DNA of 64,000 nucleotides, taken from positions 62,001 to 126,000 of the forward strand of contig NC_066311.1 in the NCBI RefSeq assembly GCF_905404315.1, written 5' to 3'. Below the pieces are notes generated by a model. The model made no database searches. It saw only the letters and a list, made by a program, of their open reading frames with translations, and had not been told where the DNA came from. Positions 51,951 to 64,000 of this stretch are shown here, piece by piece. This stretch comes from Leptidea sinapis. Its lineage: Eukaryota; Arthropoda; Insecta; Lepidoptera; Pieridae. The first letter of the stretch is position 1; every line of letters begins with the position of its first letter. The position numbers and the translations under genes are program-made.

Positions 51951-54900
51951 GTTCTCTGCACCCTCGAGAACCTCAGACACGATATCCATATTGCTGAAAT
52001 CATAATTTTGTGCGGCAGCCATCTTGGATTTCAAATATGATCACAAAATCGTTCTCTGCACCCTCGAGAACCTCGGACAAGATATCCATAATGCTGAAAA
52101 CATAATTGTGTGTGGCAGCCATCTTAGATTTCATAAATGATCACAGAATTGTTCTCTGCACCCTCGAGAACCTTGGACACGATATCCATATTGCTAATAT
52201 CATAATTTTGTGCGGCGGCCATCTTGTATTTGAAAAATGATCGCCAAATCGTTCTCTGCACCCTTGAAAACCTCGGATACGATATCCTTATTGCTAAAAT
52301 CATAATTTTGTGCGGCAGCCATCTTGGATTTGAAAAATGATCACAAAATCGTTCTCTGCACCCTCGAGAACCTCAGGACGATATCCATATTGCTGAAAAT
52401 ATGATTGTGTGCGGCAGCCCTCTTGGATTTCAAAAATTATCACAAAATCGTTCTCTGCACCCTCGAGAACCTCGGGTATGATATCCATAATTTTGTAAAT
52501 GATAATTTTGTGCGATGGACATCTTCGATTTAAAAAATGAAACCTAAATCGTTCTCTGCACCCTCGAGAACCTCGGACACGATATTCATGTTGCTGAAAA
52601 CATAATTGTGTGTGGCAGCTATCTTGGATTTCAAAAATGATCACAGAATTGTTCTCTGCACCCTCGAGAACCTCAGACACGATATCCATATTGCTGAAAT
52701 CATAATTTTGTGCGGCAGCCATCTTGGATTTCAAATATGATCACAAAATCGTTCTCTGCACCCTCGAGAACCTCGGACAAGATATCAATAATGCTGAAAA
52801 CATAATTGTGTGCGGCAGCCCTCTTGGTTTTCAAAAATGATCACAGAATCGTTCTCTGATACTGAATGAGATACGATACCCATAATGATGAAATCATAAT
52901 TTTGTGCGGTGGCCATCTTCGTTTTCAAAAATTATACCAAAATCGTTCTCGGCACCCTCGAGAACCTCGGACAAGATATTCATATTGCTGAAAATATAAT
53001 TGTGTGAGGCAACCATCTTGGATTGTAAATTAATCACAAAATCTTTCTCTGCACCCTCGAGAACCTCGGACACGATATTCATATTGCTGAAATCATAATT
53101 TTGCGCGGCGGCCATCTCGGATGAAAAAAAAAAAGATTCCCATAATTGTTCTGTGCACCCTCGAAAACCTTTGACACGATATCCATATTGCTGAAATCAT
53201 AGTTTTGTGCGGCGGCCATTAAAAAATTATCACAAAATCGTTCTCTGCACCCTCGAGAACCTCGGACACGATATCCATATTGCTGAAAACATAATTGTAT
53301 GCTGCAGCCCTCTTGGATTTCAAAAATGATCACAAAATCGTTCTCTGCACCCTCGAGAACCTCGGGTATGATATCCATAATGTTGTCATCATAATTTTGC
53401 GCGGCGGCCATCTTGGATTTCAAAAATGATCACCAACTCATTCTCTGCACCCTCGAGAACCTCGGGTACGATATCCATATTGCTGAACACATAACGCATT
53501 GAGTGCGGCAGCCCTATTGGATTTCAAAAATGATCACAAAATCGATCTCTGCACCCTCGAGAACCTCGGGTATGATATCCATAATGTTGTTATCATAATT
53601 TTGTGCGGTGGCCCTCTTGGATTTCAAAAATGATCACAAAATCGTTCTCTGCACCCTCGAGAACCTCGGGTATGATATCCATAATGTATTTAATATAATA
53701 ATTTTGCGCGGTGGCCATCTTGGATTACAAATATGATCATAAAATCGTTCTCTGCACCCTTGTTAACCTCGGACACGATATCCATATTGCTTAAATCATA
53801 ATTTTGTGCGGCAGCTATCTTGAATTTGAAAAATGATCACCAAATCGTTCTCTGCACCCTCGAGAACCTCGGGTACGATATCCATATTGCTGAAAACAAG
53901 ATTGTGTGCGGCAGCCCTCTGGGCTTTCAAAAATGATCACAAAATCGTTCTCTGCACCCTCGAGAACCTCGGGTATGATATCCATAATGTCGTTATCATA
54001 ATTTTGTGTGGTGGCCATCTTCGTTTTCAAAAATGATACCAAAATCGTTCTATGCACCCTCGAGAACCTCGGACACGATATTCATGTTGCTGAAAACATA
54101 ATTGTGTGTCGCAGCCATATTGGATTTCAAAAATGATCACAGAATTGATCTCTGCACTCTCGAGAACCGCAGACACGACATCCATATTGCTGAAATCATA
54201 ATTTTGTGCGGCAGCGATCTTGGATTTCAAATATGATCACAAAATCGTTCTCTGCACCCTCGAGAACCTCGGACAAGATATCCATAATGCTGAAAACATA
54301 ATTGTGTGCAGCAGCCCTCTTGAATTTCAAAAATGATCACAAATCGTTCTCTGCACCCTCGAGAGCCTCGGACACGATATCCATATTGCTAAAATCATAA
54401 TAATTGTGCGGCGGCCATCTTGGATTTGAAAAATGATCACCAAATCGTTCTCTGCACCCTCGAGAACCTCGGACACGATATTCATGTTGCTGGAAACATA
54501 ATTGTGTGTCGCAGCCATCTTGGTATTCACAAATGATCACAGAATTGTTCTCTGCACTCTCGAGAACCTCAGACACGATATCCATATTGCTGAAATCATA
54601 ATTTTGTGCGGCAGCCATCTTGGATTTCAAATATGATCACAAAATCGTTCTCTGCACCCTCGAGAACCTCGGACAAGATATCCATAATGCTGAAAACATA
54701 ATTGTGTGCAGCAGCCCTCTTGGATTTCAAAAATGATCACAGAATTGTTCTCTGCACCCTCGAGAACCTCAGACACGATATCCATATTGCTGAAATCATA
54801 ATTTTGTGCGGCGGCCATCTTGGATTTCAAAAATGATCACAAAATCGTTCTCTGCACCCTCGAGAACCTCGGACAAGATATCCATAATGCTGAAAACATA

Positions 54901-57508
54901 ATTGTGTGCGGCAGCCCTCTTGAATTTCAAAAATGATCACAGAATTGTTCTCTGATACTAAATGAGATACGATACCCATAATGTTGAAATCATAATTTTG
55001 TGCGGTGGCCATCTTTGTTTTCAAAAATTATACCAAAATCGTTCTCGGCACCCTCGAGAACCTCGGACAAAATATTCATATTGCTGAAAACATAATTGTG
55101 TGTGGCAGCCATCTTGGATTTCAAAATTAATCACAAAATCATTCTCTGCACCCTCGAGAACCTCGGACAAGATATCCATAATGCTGAAAACATAATTGTG
55201 TGTGGCAGCCATCTTGGATTTCATAAATGATCACAGAATTGTTCTCTGCACCCTCGAGAACCTTGGACACGATATCCATATTGCTGAAATCATATTTTGT
55301 GCGGTGGCCATCTTGGATTACAAATATGGTCACAAAATCGTTCTCTGCACCCTTGAAAACCTCGGATACGATATCCATATTGCTAAAATCATAATTTTGT
55401 GCGGCAGCCATCTTGGATTTGAAAAATGATCACAAAATCGTTCTCTGCACCCTCGAAAACCTTAGGACGATATCCATATTGCTGAAAATATGATTGTGTG
55501 CGGCAGCCCTCTTGGATTTCAAAAATGATCAGAAAATCGTTCTCTGCACCCTCGAGAACCTCAGGTATGATATCCATAATTTTGTAAATCATAATTTTGT
55601 GCGGTGGCCATCTTCGTTTTTAAAAATGATACCAAAATCGTTCTCTGCACCCTCGAGAACCTCGGACACGATATTCATGTTGCTGAAAACATAATTGTGT
55701 GTGGCAGCTATCTTGGATTTCAAAAATGATCACAGAATTGTTCTCTGCACCCTCGAGAACCTCAGACACGATATCCATATTGTGTCAATCATAATTTTGT
55801 GCGGCAGCCATCTTGGCTTTCAAATATGATCACAAAATCGTTCTCTGCACCCTCGTGAACCTCGGACAAGATATCCATAATGCTGAAAACATAATTGTGT
55901 GCGGCAGCCCTCTTGGTTTTCAAAACTGATCACAGAATCGTTCTCTGATACTGAATGAGATACGATACCCATAATGTTGAAATCATAATTTTGTGCGGTG
56001 GCCATCTTCGTTTTCAAAAATTATACCAAAATCGTTCTCGGCACCCTCGAGAACCTCGGACAAGATATTCATATTGCTGAAAATATAATTGTGTGTGGCA
56101 GCCATCTTGGATTTTAAAATTAATCACAAAATCTTTCTCTGCACCCTCGAGAACCTCGGAAACGGTATTCATATTGCTGAAATCATAATTTTGCGCGGCG
56201 GCCATCTCGGATTAAAAAAATGATCCCATAATTGTTCTTTGCACCCTCGAGAACCTTGGACACGATATCCATATTGCTGAAATCATAGTTTTGTGTGGCG
56301 GCCATTAAAAAATGATCACAAATTCGTTCTCTGCACCCTCGAGAACCTCGGACACGATATCCATATTGCTGAAAACATAATTATGTGCGGCAGCCCTCTT
56401 GGATTTCAAAAATGATCACAAAATCGTTCTCTGCACCCTCGAGAACCTCGGGTATGATATCCATAATGTTGTCATCATAATTTTGCGCGGCGGCCATCTT
56501 GGATTTCAAAAATGATCACCAACTCGTTCTCTGCACCCTCGAGAACCTCGGGTACGATATCCATATTGCTGAACACATAACGCATTGTGTGCGGCAGCAA
56601 TCTTGGATTTCAAAAATGATCACTAAATCTTTCTCTGCACCCTCGAGAACCTCGGGTATGATATCCATAATGTTGTTATCATAATTTTGTGCGGTGGCCC
56701 TCTTGGATTTCAAAAATGATCACTAAATCGTTCTCTGCACCCTCGAGAACCTCGGATATGATATCCATAATGTTGTAATCATAATTTTGTATGGTGGCCA
56801 TCTTCGTTTTCAAAAATGATACCAAAATCGTTCTCTGCACCCTCGAGAACCTCGGATACGATATTCATGTTGCTGAAAACATAATTGTGTGTCGCAGCCA
56901 TCTTGGATTTCAAAAATGATCACAGAATTGTTCTCTGCACTCTCGAGAACCTCAGACACGATATCCATATTGCTGAAATCATAATTTTGTGCGGCAGCCA
57001 TCTTGGATTTCAGATATGATCACAAAATCGTTCTCTGCACCCTCGAGAACCTCGGACAAGATATCCATAATGCTGAAAACATAATTGTGCAGCAGCCCTC
57101 TTGGATTTCAAAAATGATTACAAAATCGTTCTCTGCACCCTCGAGAGCCTCGGACACGATATCCATATTGCTAAAATCATAATTATTGTGCGGTGGCCAT
57201 CTTGGATTTGAAAAATGATCACCAAATCCTTCTCTGCACCCTCGAGAACCTCGGACATGATATTCATGTTGCTGGAAACATAATTGTGTGTCGCAGCCAT
57301 CTTGGATGTCAAAAATGATCACAGTATTGTTCTCTGCACTCTCGAGAACCTCAGACACTATATCCATATTGCTGAAATCATAATTTTGTGCGGCAGCCAT
57401 ATTGGATTTCAAAAATGATCACAGAATTGTTCTCTGCACCCTCGAGAACCTCGGGCACCATATCCATATTGCTGAAATCATAATTTTGTGCGGCAGCCAT
57501 CTTGGATT
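51430..57508. repeat. ~6-kb domain B unit, copy 1
   Basis: This copy is repeated from 57,509. The offset steps from 6079 to 5978, to 5878 and then to 5780 bp along the unit. Each step is one monomer present here and absent in copy 2 (near 53.3-53.4, 53.9 and 55.45 kb). It holds an 11-A run at 53,124-53,134 inside a degenerate unit. Confidence 0.88.
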
Positions 57509-60500
57509 TCAAAAATGATACCAAAATCGTTCTCTGCACCCTCGAGAACCTCGGACACGATATTCATGTTGCTGAAAACATAATTGTGTGTGGCATCCAT
57601 CTTGGATTTCAAAAATGATCACAGAATTGTTCTCTGCACTCTCGAGAACCTCAGACACGATATCCATATTGCTAAAATCATAATAATTATGCGGCGGCCA
57701 TCTTAGATTTGAAAAATGATAACCAAATCGTTCTCTGCACCCTCGAGAACCTCGGACACGATATTCATGTTGCTGGAAACATAATTGTGTGTCGCAGCCA
57801 TCTTGGATTTCAAAAATGATCACAGAATTGTTCTCTGCACTCTCGAGAACCTCAGACACGATATCCATATTGCTGAAATCATAATTTTGTGCGGCAGCCA
57901 TCTTGGATTTCAAATATGATCACAAAATCGTTCTCTGCACCCTCGAGAACCTCGGACAAGATTTCCATAATGCTGAAAACATAATTGTGTGCAGCAGCCC
58001 TCTTGGATTTCAAAAATGATCACAGAATTGTTCTCTGCACCCTCGAGAACCTCAGACACGATATCCATATTGCTGAAATCATAATTTTGTGCGGCAGCCA
58101 TCTTGGATTTCAAATATGATCACAAAATCGTTCTCTGCACCCTCGAGAACCTCGGACAAGATATCCATAATGCTGAAAACATAATTGTGTGTGGCAGCCA
58201 TCTTGGATTTCATAAATGATCACAGAATTGTTTTCTGCACCCTCGAGAACCTTGGACACGATATCCATATTGCTAATATTATAATTTTGTGCGGCGGCCA
58301 TCTTGTATTTGAAAAATGATCGCCAAATCGTTCTCTGCACCCTTGAAAACCTCGGACACGATATCCTTATTGCTAAAATCATAATTTTGTGCGGCAGCCA
58401 TCTTGGATTTGAAAAATGATCACAAAATCGTTCTCTGCACCCTCGAGAACCTCAGGACGATATCCATATTGCTGAAAATATGATTGTGTGCGGCAGCCCT
58501 CTTGGATTTCAAAAATTATCACAAAATCGTTCTCTGCACCCTCGAGAACCTCGGGTATGATATCCATAATTTTGTAAATGATAATCTTGTGCGATGGCCA
58601 TCTTCGATTTAAAAAATGAAACCAAAATCGTTCTCTGCACCCTCGAGAACCTCGGACACGATATTCATGTTGCTGAAAACATAATTGTGTGTGGCAGCTA
58701 TCTTGGATTTCAAAAATGATCACAGAATTGTTCTCTGCACCCTCGAGAACCTCAGACACGATATCCATATTGCTGAAATCATAATTTTTTGCGGCAGCCA
58801 TCTTGGATTTCAAATATGATCACAAAATCATTCTCTGCACCCTCGAGAACCTCGGACAAGATATCAATAATGCTGAAAACATAATTGTGTGCGGCAGCCC
58901 TCTTGGTTTTCAAAAATGATCACAGAATCGTTCTCTGATACTGAATGAGATACGATACCCATAATGATGAAATCATAATTTTGTGCGGTGGCCATCTTCG
59001 TTTTCAAAAATTATACCAAAATCGTTCTCGGCACCCTCGAGAACCTCGGACAAGATATTCATATTGCTGAAAATATAATTGTGTGAGGCAACCATCTTGG
59101 ATTGTAAATTAATCACAAAATCTTTCTCTGCACCCTCGAGAACCTCGGACACGATATTCATATTGCTGAAATCATAATTTTGCGCGGCGGCCATCTCGGA
59201 TGAAAAAAAAAAGATTCCCATTATTGTTCTGTGCACCCTCGAAAACCTTGGACACGATATCCATATTGCTGAAATCATAGTTTTGTGCGGCGGCCATTAA
59301 AAAATTATCACAAAATCGTTCTCTGCACCCTCGAGAACCTCGGACACGATATCCATATTGCTGAAAACATAATTGTATGCGGCAGCCCTCTTGGATTTCA
59401 AAAATGATCACCAACTCATTCTCTGCACCCTCGAGAACCTCGGGTACGATATCCATATTGCTGAACACATAACGCATTGTGTGCGGCAGCCCTCTTGGAT
59501 TTCAAAAATGATCACAAAATCGTTCTCTGCACCCTCGAGAACCTCGGGTATGATATCCATAATGTTGTTATCATAATTTTGTGCGGTGGCCCTCTTGGAT
59601 TTCAAAAATGATCACAAAATCGTTCTCTGCTCCCTCGAGAACCTCGGGTATGATATCCATAATGTATTTAATATAATAATTTTGCGCGGTGGCCATCTTG
59701 AATTACAAATATGATCACAAAATCGTTCTCTGCGCCCTTGTTAACCTCGGACACGATATCCATATTGCTTAAATCATAATTTTGTGCGGCAGCTATCTTG
59801 AATTTGAAAAATGATCACCAAATCGTTCTCTGCACCCTCGAGAACCTCGGGTACGATATCCATAATGTCGTTATCATAATTTTGTGTGGTGGCCATCTTC
59901 GTTTTCAAAAATGATACCAAAATCGTTCTATGCACCCTCGAGAACCTCGGACACGATATTCATGTTGCTGAAAACATAATTGTGTGTCGCAGCCATATTG
60001 GATTTCAAAAATGATCACAGAATTGTTCTCTGCACTCTCGAGAACCTCAGACACGACATCCATATTGCTGAAATCATAATTTTGTGCGGCAGCCATCTTG
60101 GATTTCAAATATGATCACAAAATCGTTCTCTGCACCCTCGAGAACCTCGGACAAGATATCCATAATGCTGAAAACATAATTGTATGCAGCAGCCCTCTTG
60201 AATTTCAAAAATGATCACAAATCGTTCTCTGCACCCTCGAGAGCCTCGGACACGATATCCATATTGCTAAAATCATAATAATTGTGCGGCGGCCATCTTG
60301 GATTTGAAAAATGATCACCAAATCGTTCTCTGCACCCTCGAGAACCTCGGACACGATATTCATGTTGCTGGAAACATAATTGTGTGTCGCAGCCATCTTG
60401 GTATTCACAAATGATCACAGAATTGTTCTCTGCACTCTCGAGAACCTCAGACACGATATCCATATTGCTGAAATCATAATTTTGTGCGGCAGCCATCTTG

Positions 60501-62925
60501 GATTTCAAATATGATCACAAAATCGTTCTCTGCACCCTCGAGAACCTCGGACAAGATATCCATAATGCTGAAAACATAATTGTGTGCAGCAGCCCTCTTG
60601 GATTTCAAAAATGATCACAGAATTGTTCTCTGCACCCTCGAGAACCTCAGACACGATATCCATATTGCTGAAATCATAATTTTGTGCGGCAGCCATCTTG
60701 GATTTCAAAAATGATCACAAAATCGTTCTCTGCACCCTCGAGAACCTCGGACAAGATATCCATAATGCTGAAAACATAATTGTGTGCGGCAGCCCTCTTG
60801 AATTTCAAAAATGATCACAGAATTGTTCTCTGATACTAAATGAGATACCATACCCATAATGTTGAAATCATAATTTTGTGCGGTGGCCATCTTTGTTTTC
60901 AAAAATTATACCAAAATCGTTCTCGGCACCCTCGAGAACCTCGGACAAAATATTCATATTGCTGAAAACATAATTGTGTGTGGCAGCCATCTTGGATTTC
61001 AAAATTAATCACAAAATCATTCTCTGCACCCTCGAGAACCTCGGACAAGATATCCATAATGCTGAAAACATAATTGTGTGTGGCAGCCATCTTGGATTTC
61101 ATAAATGATCACAGAATTGTTCTCTGCACCCTCGAGAACCTTGGACACGATATCCATATTGCTGAAATCATAATTTTGTGCGGTGGCCATCTTGGATTAC
61201 AAATATGGTCACAAAATCGTTCTCTGCACCCTTGAAAACCTCGGATACGATATCCATATTGCTAAAATCATAATTTTGTGCGGCGGCCATCTTGGATTTG
61301 AAAAATGATCACAAAATCGTTCTCTGCACCCTCGAGAACCTCAGGTATGATATCCATAATTTTGTAAATCATAATTTTGTGCGGTGGCCATCTTCGTTTT
61401 TAAAAATGATACCAAAATCGTTCTCTGCACCCTCGAGAACCTCGGACACGATATTCATGTTGCTGAAAACATGATTGTGTGTGGCAGCTATCTTGGATTT
61501 CAAAAATGATCACAGAATTGTTCTCTGCACCCTCGAGAACCTCAGACACGATATCCATATTGTGTCAATCATAATTTTGTGCGGCAGCCATCTTGGCTTT
61601 CAAATATGATCACAAAATCGTTCTCTGCACCCTCGAGAACCTCGGACAAGATATCCATAATGCTGAAAACATAATTGTGTGCGGCAGCCCTCTTGGTTTT
61701 CAAAACTGATCACAGAATCGTTCTCTGATACTGAATGAGATACGATACCCATAATGTTGAAATCATAATTTTGTGCGGTGGCCATCTTCGTTTTCAAAAA
61801 TTATACCAAAATCGTTCTCGGCACCCTCGAGAACCTCGGACAAGATATTCATATTGCTGAAAATATAATTGTGTGTGGCAGCCATCTTGGATTTTAAAAT
61901 TAATCACAAAATCTTTCTCTGCACCCTCGAGAACCTCGGACACGATATTCATATTGCTGAAATCATAATTTTGCGCGGCGGCCATCTCGGATTAAAAAAA
62001 TGATCCCATAATTGTTCTTTGCACCCTCGAGAACCTTGGACACGATATCCATATTGCTGAAATCATAGTTTTGTGTGGCGGCCATTAAAAAATGATCACA
62101 AATTCGTTCTCTGCACCCTCGAGAACCTCGGACACGATATCCATATTGCTGAAAACATAATTATGTGCGGCAGCCCTCTTGGATTTCAAAAATGATCACA
62201 AAATCGTTCTCTGCACCCTCGAGAACCTCGGGTATGATATCCATAATGTTGTCATCATAATTTTGCGCGGCGGCCATCTTGGATTTCAAAAATGATCACC
62301 AACTCGGTCTCTGCACCCTCGAGAACCTCGGGTACGATATCCATATTGCTGAACACATAACGCATTGTGTGCGGCAGCACTCTTGGATTTCAAAAATGAT
62401 CACTAAATCGTTCTCTGCACCCTCGAGAACCTCGGGTATGATATCCATAATGTTGTTATCATAATTTTGTGCGGTGGCCCTCTTGGATTTCAAAAATGAT
62501 CACTAAATCGTTCTCTGCACCCTCGAGAACCTCGGGTATGATATCCATAATGTTGTAATCATAATTTTGTATGGTGGCCATCTTCGTTTTCAAAAATGAT
62601 ACCAAAATCGTTCTCTGCACCCTCGAGAACCTCGGACACGATATTCATGTTGCTGAAAACATAATTGTGTGTCGCAGCCATCTTGGATTTCAAAAATGAT
62701 CACAGAATTGTTCTCTGCACTCTCGAGAACCTCAGACACGATATCCATATTGCTGAAATCATAATTTTGTGCGGCAGCCATCTTGGATTTCAAATATGAT
62801 CACAAAATCGTTCTCTGCACCCTTGAGAACCTCGGACAAGATATCCATAATGCTGAAAACATAATTGTGCAGCAGCCCTCTTGGATTTCAAAAATGATTA
62901 CAAAATCGTTCTCTGCACCCTCGAG
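57509..62925. repeat. ~6-kb domain B unit, copy 2
   Basis: Same monomer order as copy 1, with three single-monomer absences. The matching A-run at 59,203-59,212 has 10 As instead of 11. The match to copy 1 ends near 62,925, where the sequence switches in register to the 1194-bp repeat. Confidence 0.87.
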
Positions 62926-64000
62926 AGCCTCGGGTATGATATCCATAATGTTGTATTCATAATTTTGTATGGTGGCCATCTTCGTTTTCAAAAATGATAC
63001 CAAAATCGTTCTCGGCACCCTCGAGAACCTCGGACAAGATATTCATATTGCTGAAAATATAATTGTGTGTGGCAGCCATCTTGGATTTTAAAATTAATCA
63101 CAAAATCTTTCTCTGCACCCTCGAGAACCTCGGACACGATATTCATATTGCTGAAATCATAATTTTGCGCGGCGGCCATCTCGGATTAAAAAAATGATCC
63201 CATAATTGTTCTTTGCACCCTCGAGAACCTTGGACACGATATCCATATTGCTGAAATCATAGTTTTGTGTGGCGGCCATTAAAAAATGATCACAAATTCG
63301 TTCTCTGCACCCTCGAGAACCTCGGACACGATATCCATATTGCTGAAAACATAATTATGTGCGGCAGCCCTCTTGGATTTCAAAAATGATCACAAAATCG
63401 TTCTCTGCACCCTCGAGAACCTCGGGTATGATATCCATAATGTTGTCATCATAATTTTGCGCGGCGGCCATCTTGGATTTCAAAAATGATCACCAACTCG
63501 GTCTCTGCACCCTCGAGAACCTCGGGTACGATATCCATATTGCTGAACACATAACGCATTGTGTGCGGCAGCACTCTTGGATTTCAAAAATGATCACTAA
63601 ATCGTTCTCTGCACCCTCGAGAACCTCGGGTATGATATCCATAATGTTGTTATCATAATTTTGTGCGGTGGCCCTCTTGGATTTCAAAAATGATCACTAA
63701 ATCGTTCTCTGCACCCTCGAGAACCTCGGGTATGATATCCATAATGTTGTAATCATAATTTTGTATGGTGGCCATCTTCGTTTTCAAAAATGATACCAAA
63801 ATCGTTCTCTGCACCCTCGAGAACCTCGGACACGATATTCATGTTGCTGAAAACATAATTGTGTGTCGCAGCCATCTTGGATTTCAAAAATCATCACAGA
63901 ATTGTTCTCTGCACTCTCGAGAACCTCAGACACGATATCCATATTGCTGAAATCATAATTTTGTGCGGCAGCCATCTTGGATTTCAAATATGATCACAAA
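61796..64000. repeat. 1194-bp tandem unit, ~1.8 copies, cut by the window end
   Basis: Positions from about 61,796 recur from about 62,990 to the last base. The unit has 12 monomers, some shortened. Its second copy is incomplete only because the window ends, so more copies may follow. It overlaps the end of the 6-kb copy 2, which means this duplication came after the 6-kb one. Confidence 0.88.

Larger units (their letters stand above)
1..64000. repeat. Satellite DNA array, ~100-bp monomer, fills the window
   Basis: The same unit recurs head-to-tail from the first to the last base; for example units begin at 1, 101, 201 and 301 with ATAATT. Landmarks within a unit, counted from that start, are GGCCATCTTGG at about 16-26, an A-tract at 32-36, TGATCA at 37-42, TTCTCTGCACC at 51-61, CTCGAG at 62-67, GATATC at 80-85 and CATATTGCTGAAATC at the end. 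Length is usually 100 bp, with 99- and 101-bp versions from single-base indels, most often in the A-tract or at the ATAATTTT start. All units have the same orientation. No unique sequence interrupts the array and neither end is reached. This organisation is typical of eukaryotic centromeric or heterochromatic satellites; that location is inference. Assembly of such arrays is error-prone, so large copy blocks deserve long-read support. Confidence 0.98.
50301..64000. repeat. Domain B of the array: hairpin-free repeats
   Basis: No hairpin monomer occurs here. Marker units are a 94-bp form with GATACTGAATGAG (near 51.06, 52.86, 54.95, 55.95, 58.94, 60.83 and 61.73 kb), a 91-92-bp form with CCATTAAAAAA (near 53.2, 56.3, 59.3, 62.1 and 63.3 kb), a form with the extra CGCA in ACATAACGCATTG (near 53.5, 56.6, 59.5, 62.4 and 63.6 kb), and frequent GGGTATGATATCCATAATG. 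The same basic monomer and orientation continue, so this is a sister family within one array. Confidence 0.88.

Noticed and set aside
53124..53134. Poly-A tail of a retroposed element
   Set aside because: The A-run sits in the A-tract of an otherwise ordinary monomer with satellite on both sides and no inserted body or target-site duplication.
1..64000. CRISPR array
   Set aside because: The units are contiguous with no unique spacers, are 100 bp long, and have no cas genes; the variation lies inside the repeat.
1..64000. Repeat-protein gene (for example a surface or silk-like protein with internal repeats)
   Set aside because: Such genes keep repeat length in multiples of three and stay in one frame. 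Here most units are 100 bp, indels of one base are common, and stops occur in every frame.
1..64000. Telomeric repeats, rRNA or tRNA genes, transposon coding or terminal repeats
   Set aside because: No TTAGGG-like runs, conserved RNA gene blocks, transposase frames or target-site-flanked insertions were seen; every stretch aligns to the monomer.
1..64000. Intrinsically curved DNA from phased A-tracts
   Set aside because: AAAAA at about 32-36 and AAAA at about 44-47 are roughly one helical turn apart, but only two tracts per 100 bp are in phase and several subtypes interrupt them; support is too weak without a curvature calculation.

Overview
The whole 64-kb window is one uninterrupted tandem-repeat (satellite) array, about 640 copies of an AT-rich monomer of 99-101 bp. 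No protein-coding gene, tRNA, rRNA, transposon or unique-sequence island could be supported. Both window edges lie inside the array, so its true length is greater than 64 kb. This points to a eukaryotic nuclear genome (centromeric, pericentromeric or other heterochromatic satellite), most likely an animal. The species cannot be named from the sequence, and an animal source is inference only.

Monomer: each unit starts with ATAATTTT, then a G/C-rich block holding GGCCATCTTGG (about positions 16-26), an A-tract, a TGATCA palindrome (37-42), TTCTCTGCACC, a CTCGAG palindrome (62-67), CTCGG and GATATC (80-85), and ends CATATTGCTGAAATC or a close variant. Monomers come in diverged subtypes, for example a GGTACC type, a TCTAGA type and a 121-bp type with an inserted inverted repeat. 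The order of subtypes is copied in blocks, giving nested higher-order repeats (HORs).

Layout: domain A (1 to about 50,300) carries 48 copies of the 121-bp monomer, which contains a 15-bp-stem, 4-nt-loop hairpin. It is built from tandem and dispersed blocks: 520, 620, 921, 1319, 1497, 1540, 1738, 3159 and 4501 bp tandem units, plus copies displaced by 5267, 5540, 9066, 12,038, 16,539 and about 42,000 bp. Domain B (about 50,300 to 64,000) has no hairpin monomer. It has its own signature monomers: a 94-bp form with GATACTGAATGAG, a 91-92-bp form with CCATTAAAAAA, and a form with an extra CGCA. It is organised as 895-bp, about 6-kb and 1194-bp units.

The best candidate for something undescribed is the hairpin monomer and its history: an inverted duplication arose inside one monomer, spread through about 50 kb, decayed in one sublineage, and sits exactly at the breakpoints of some later rearrangements. 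Many short open frames exist on both strands, but they follow from the monomer length and the few stop triplets per monomer and are not annotated as genes.
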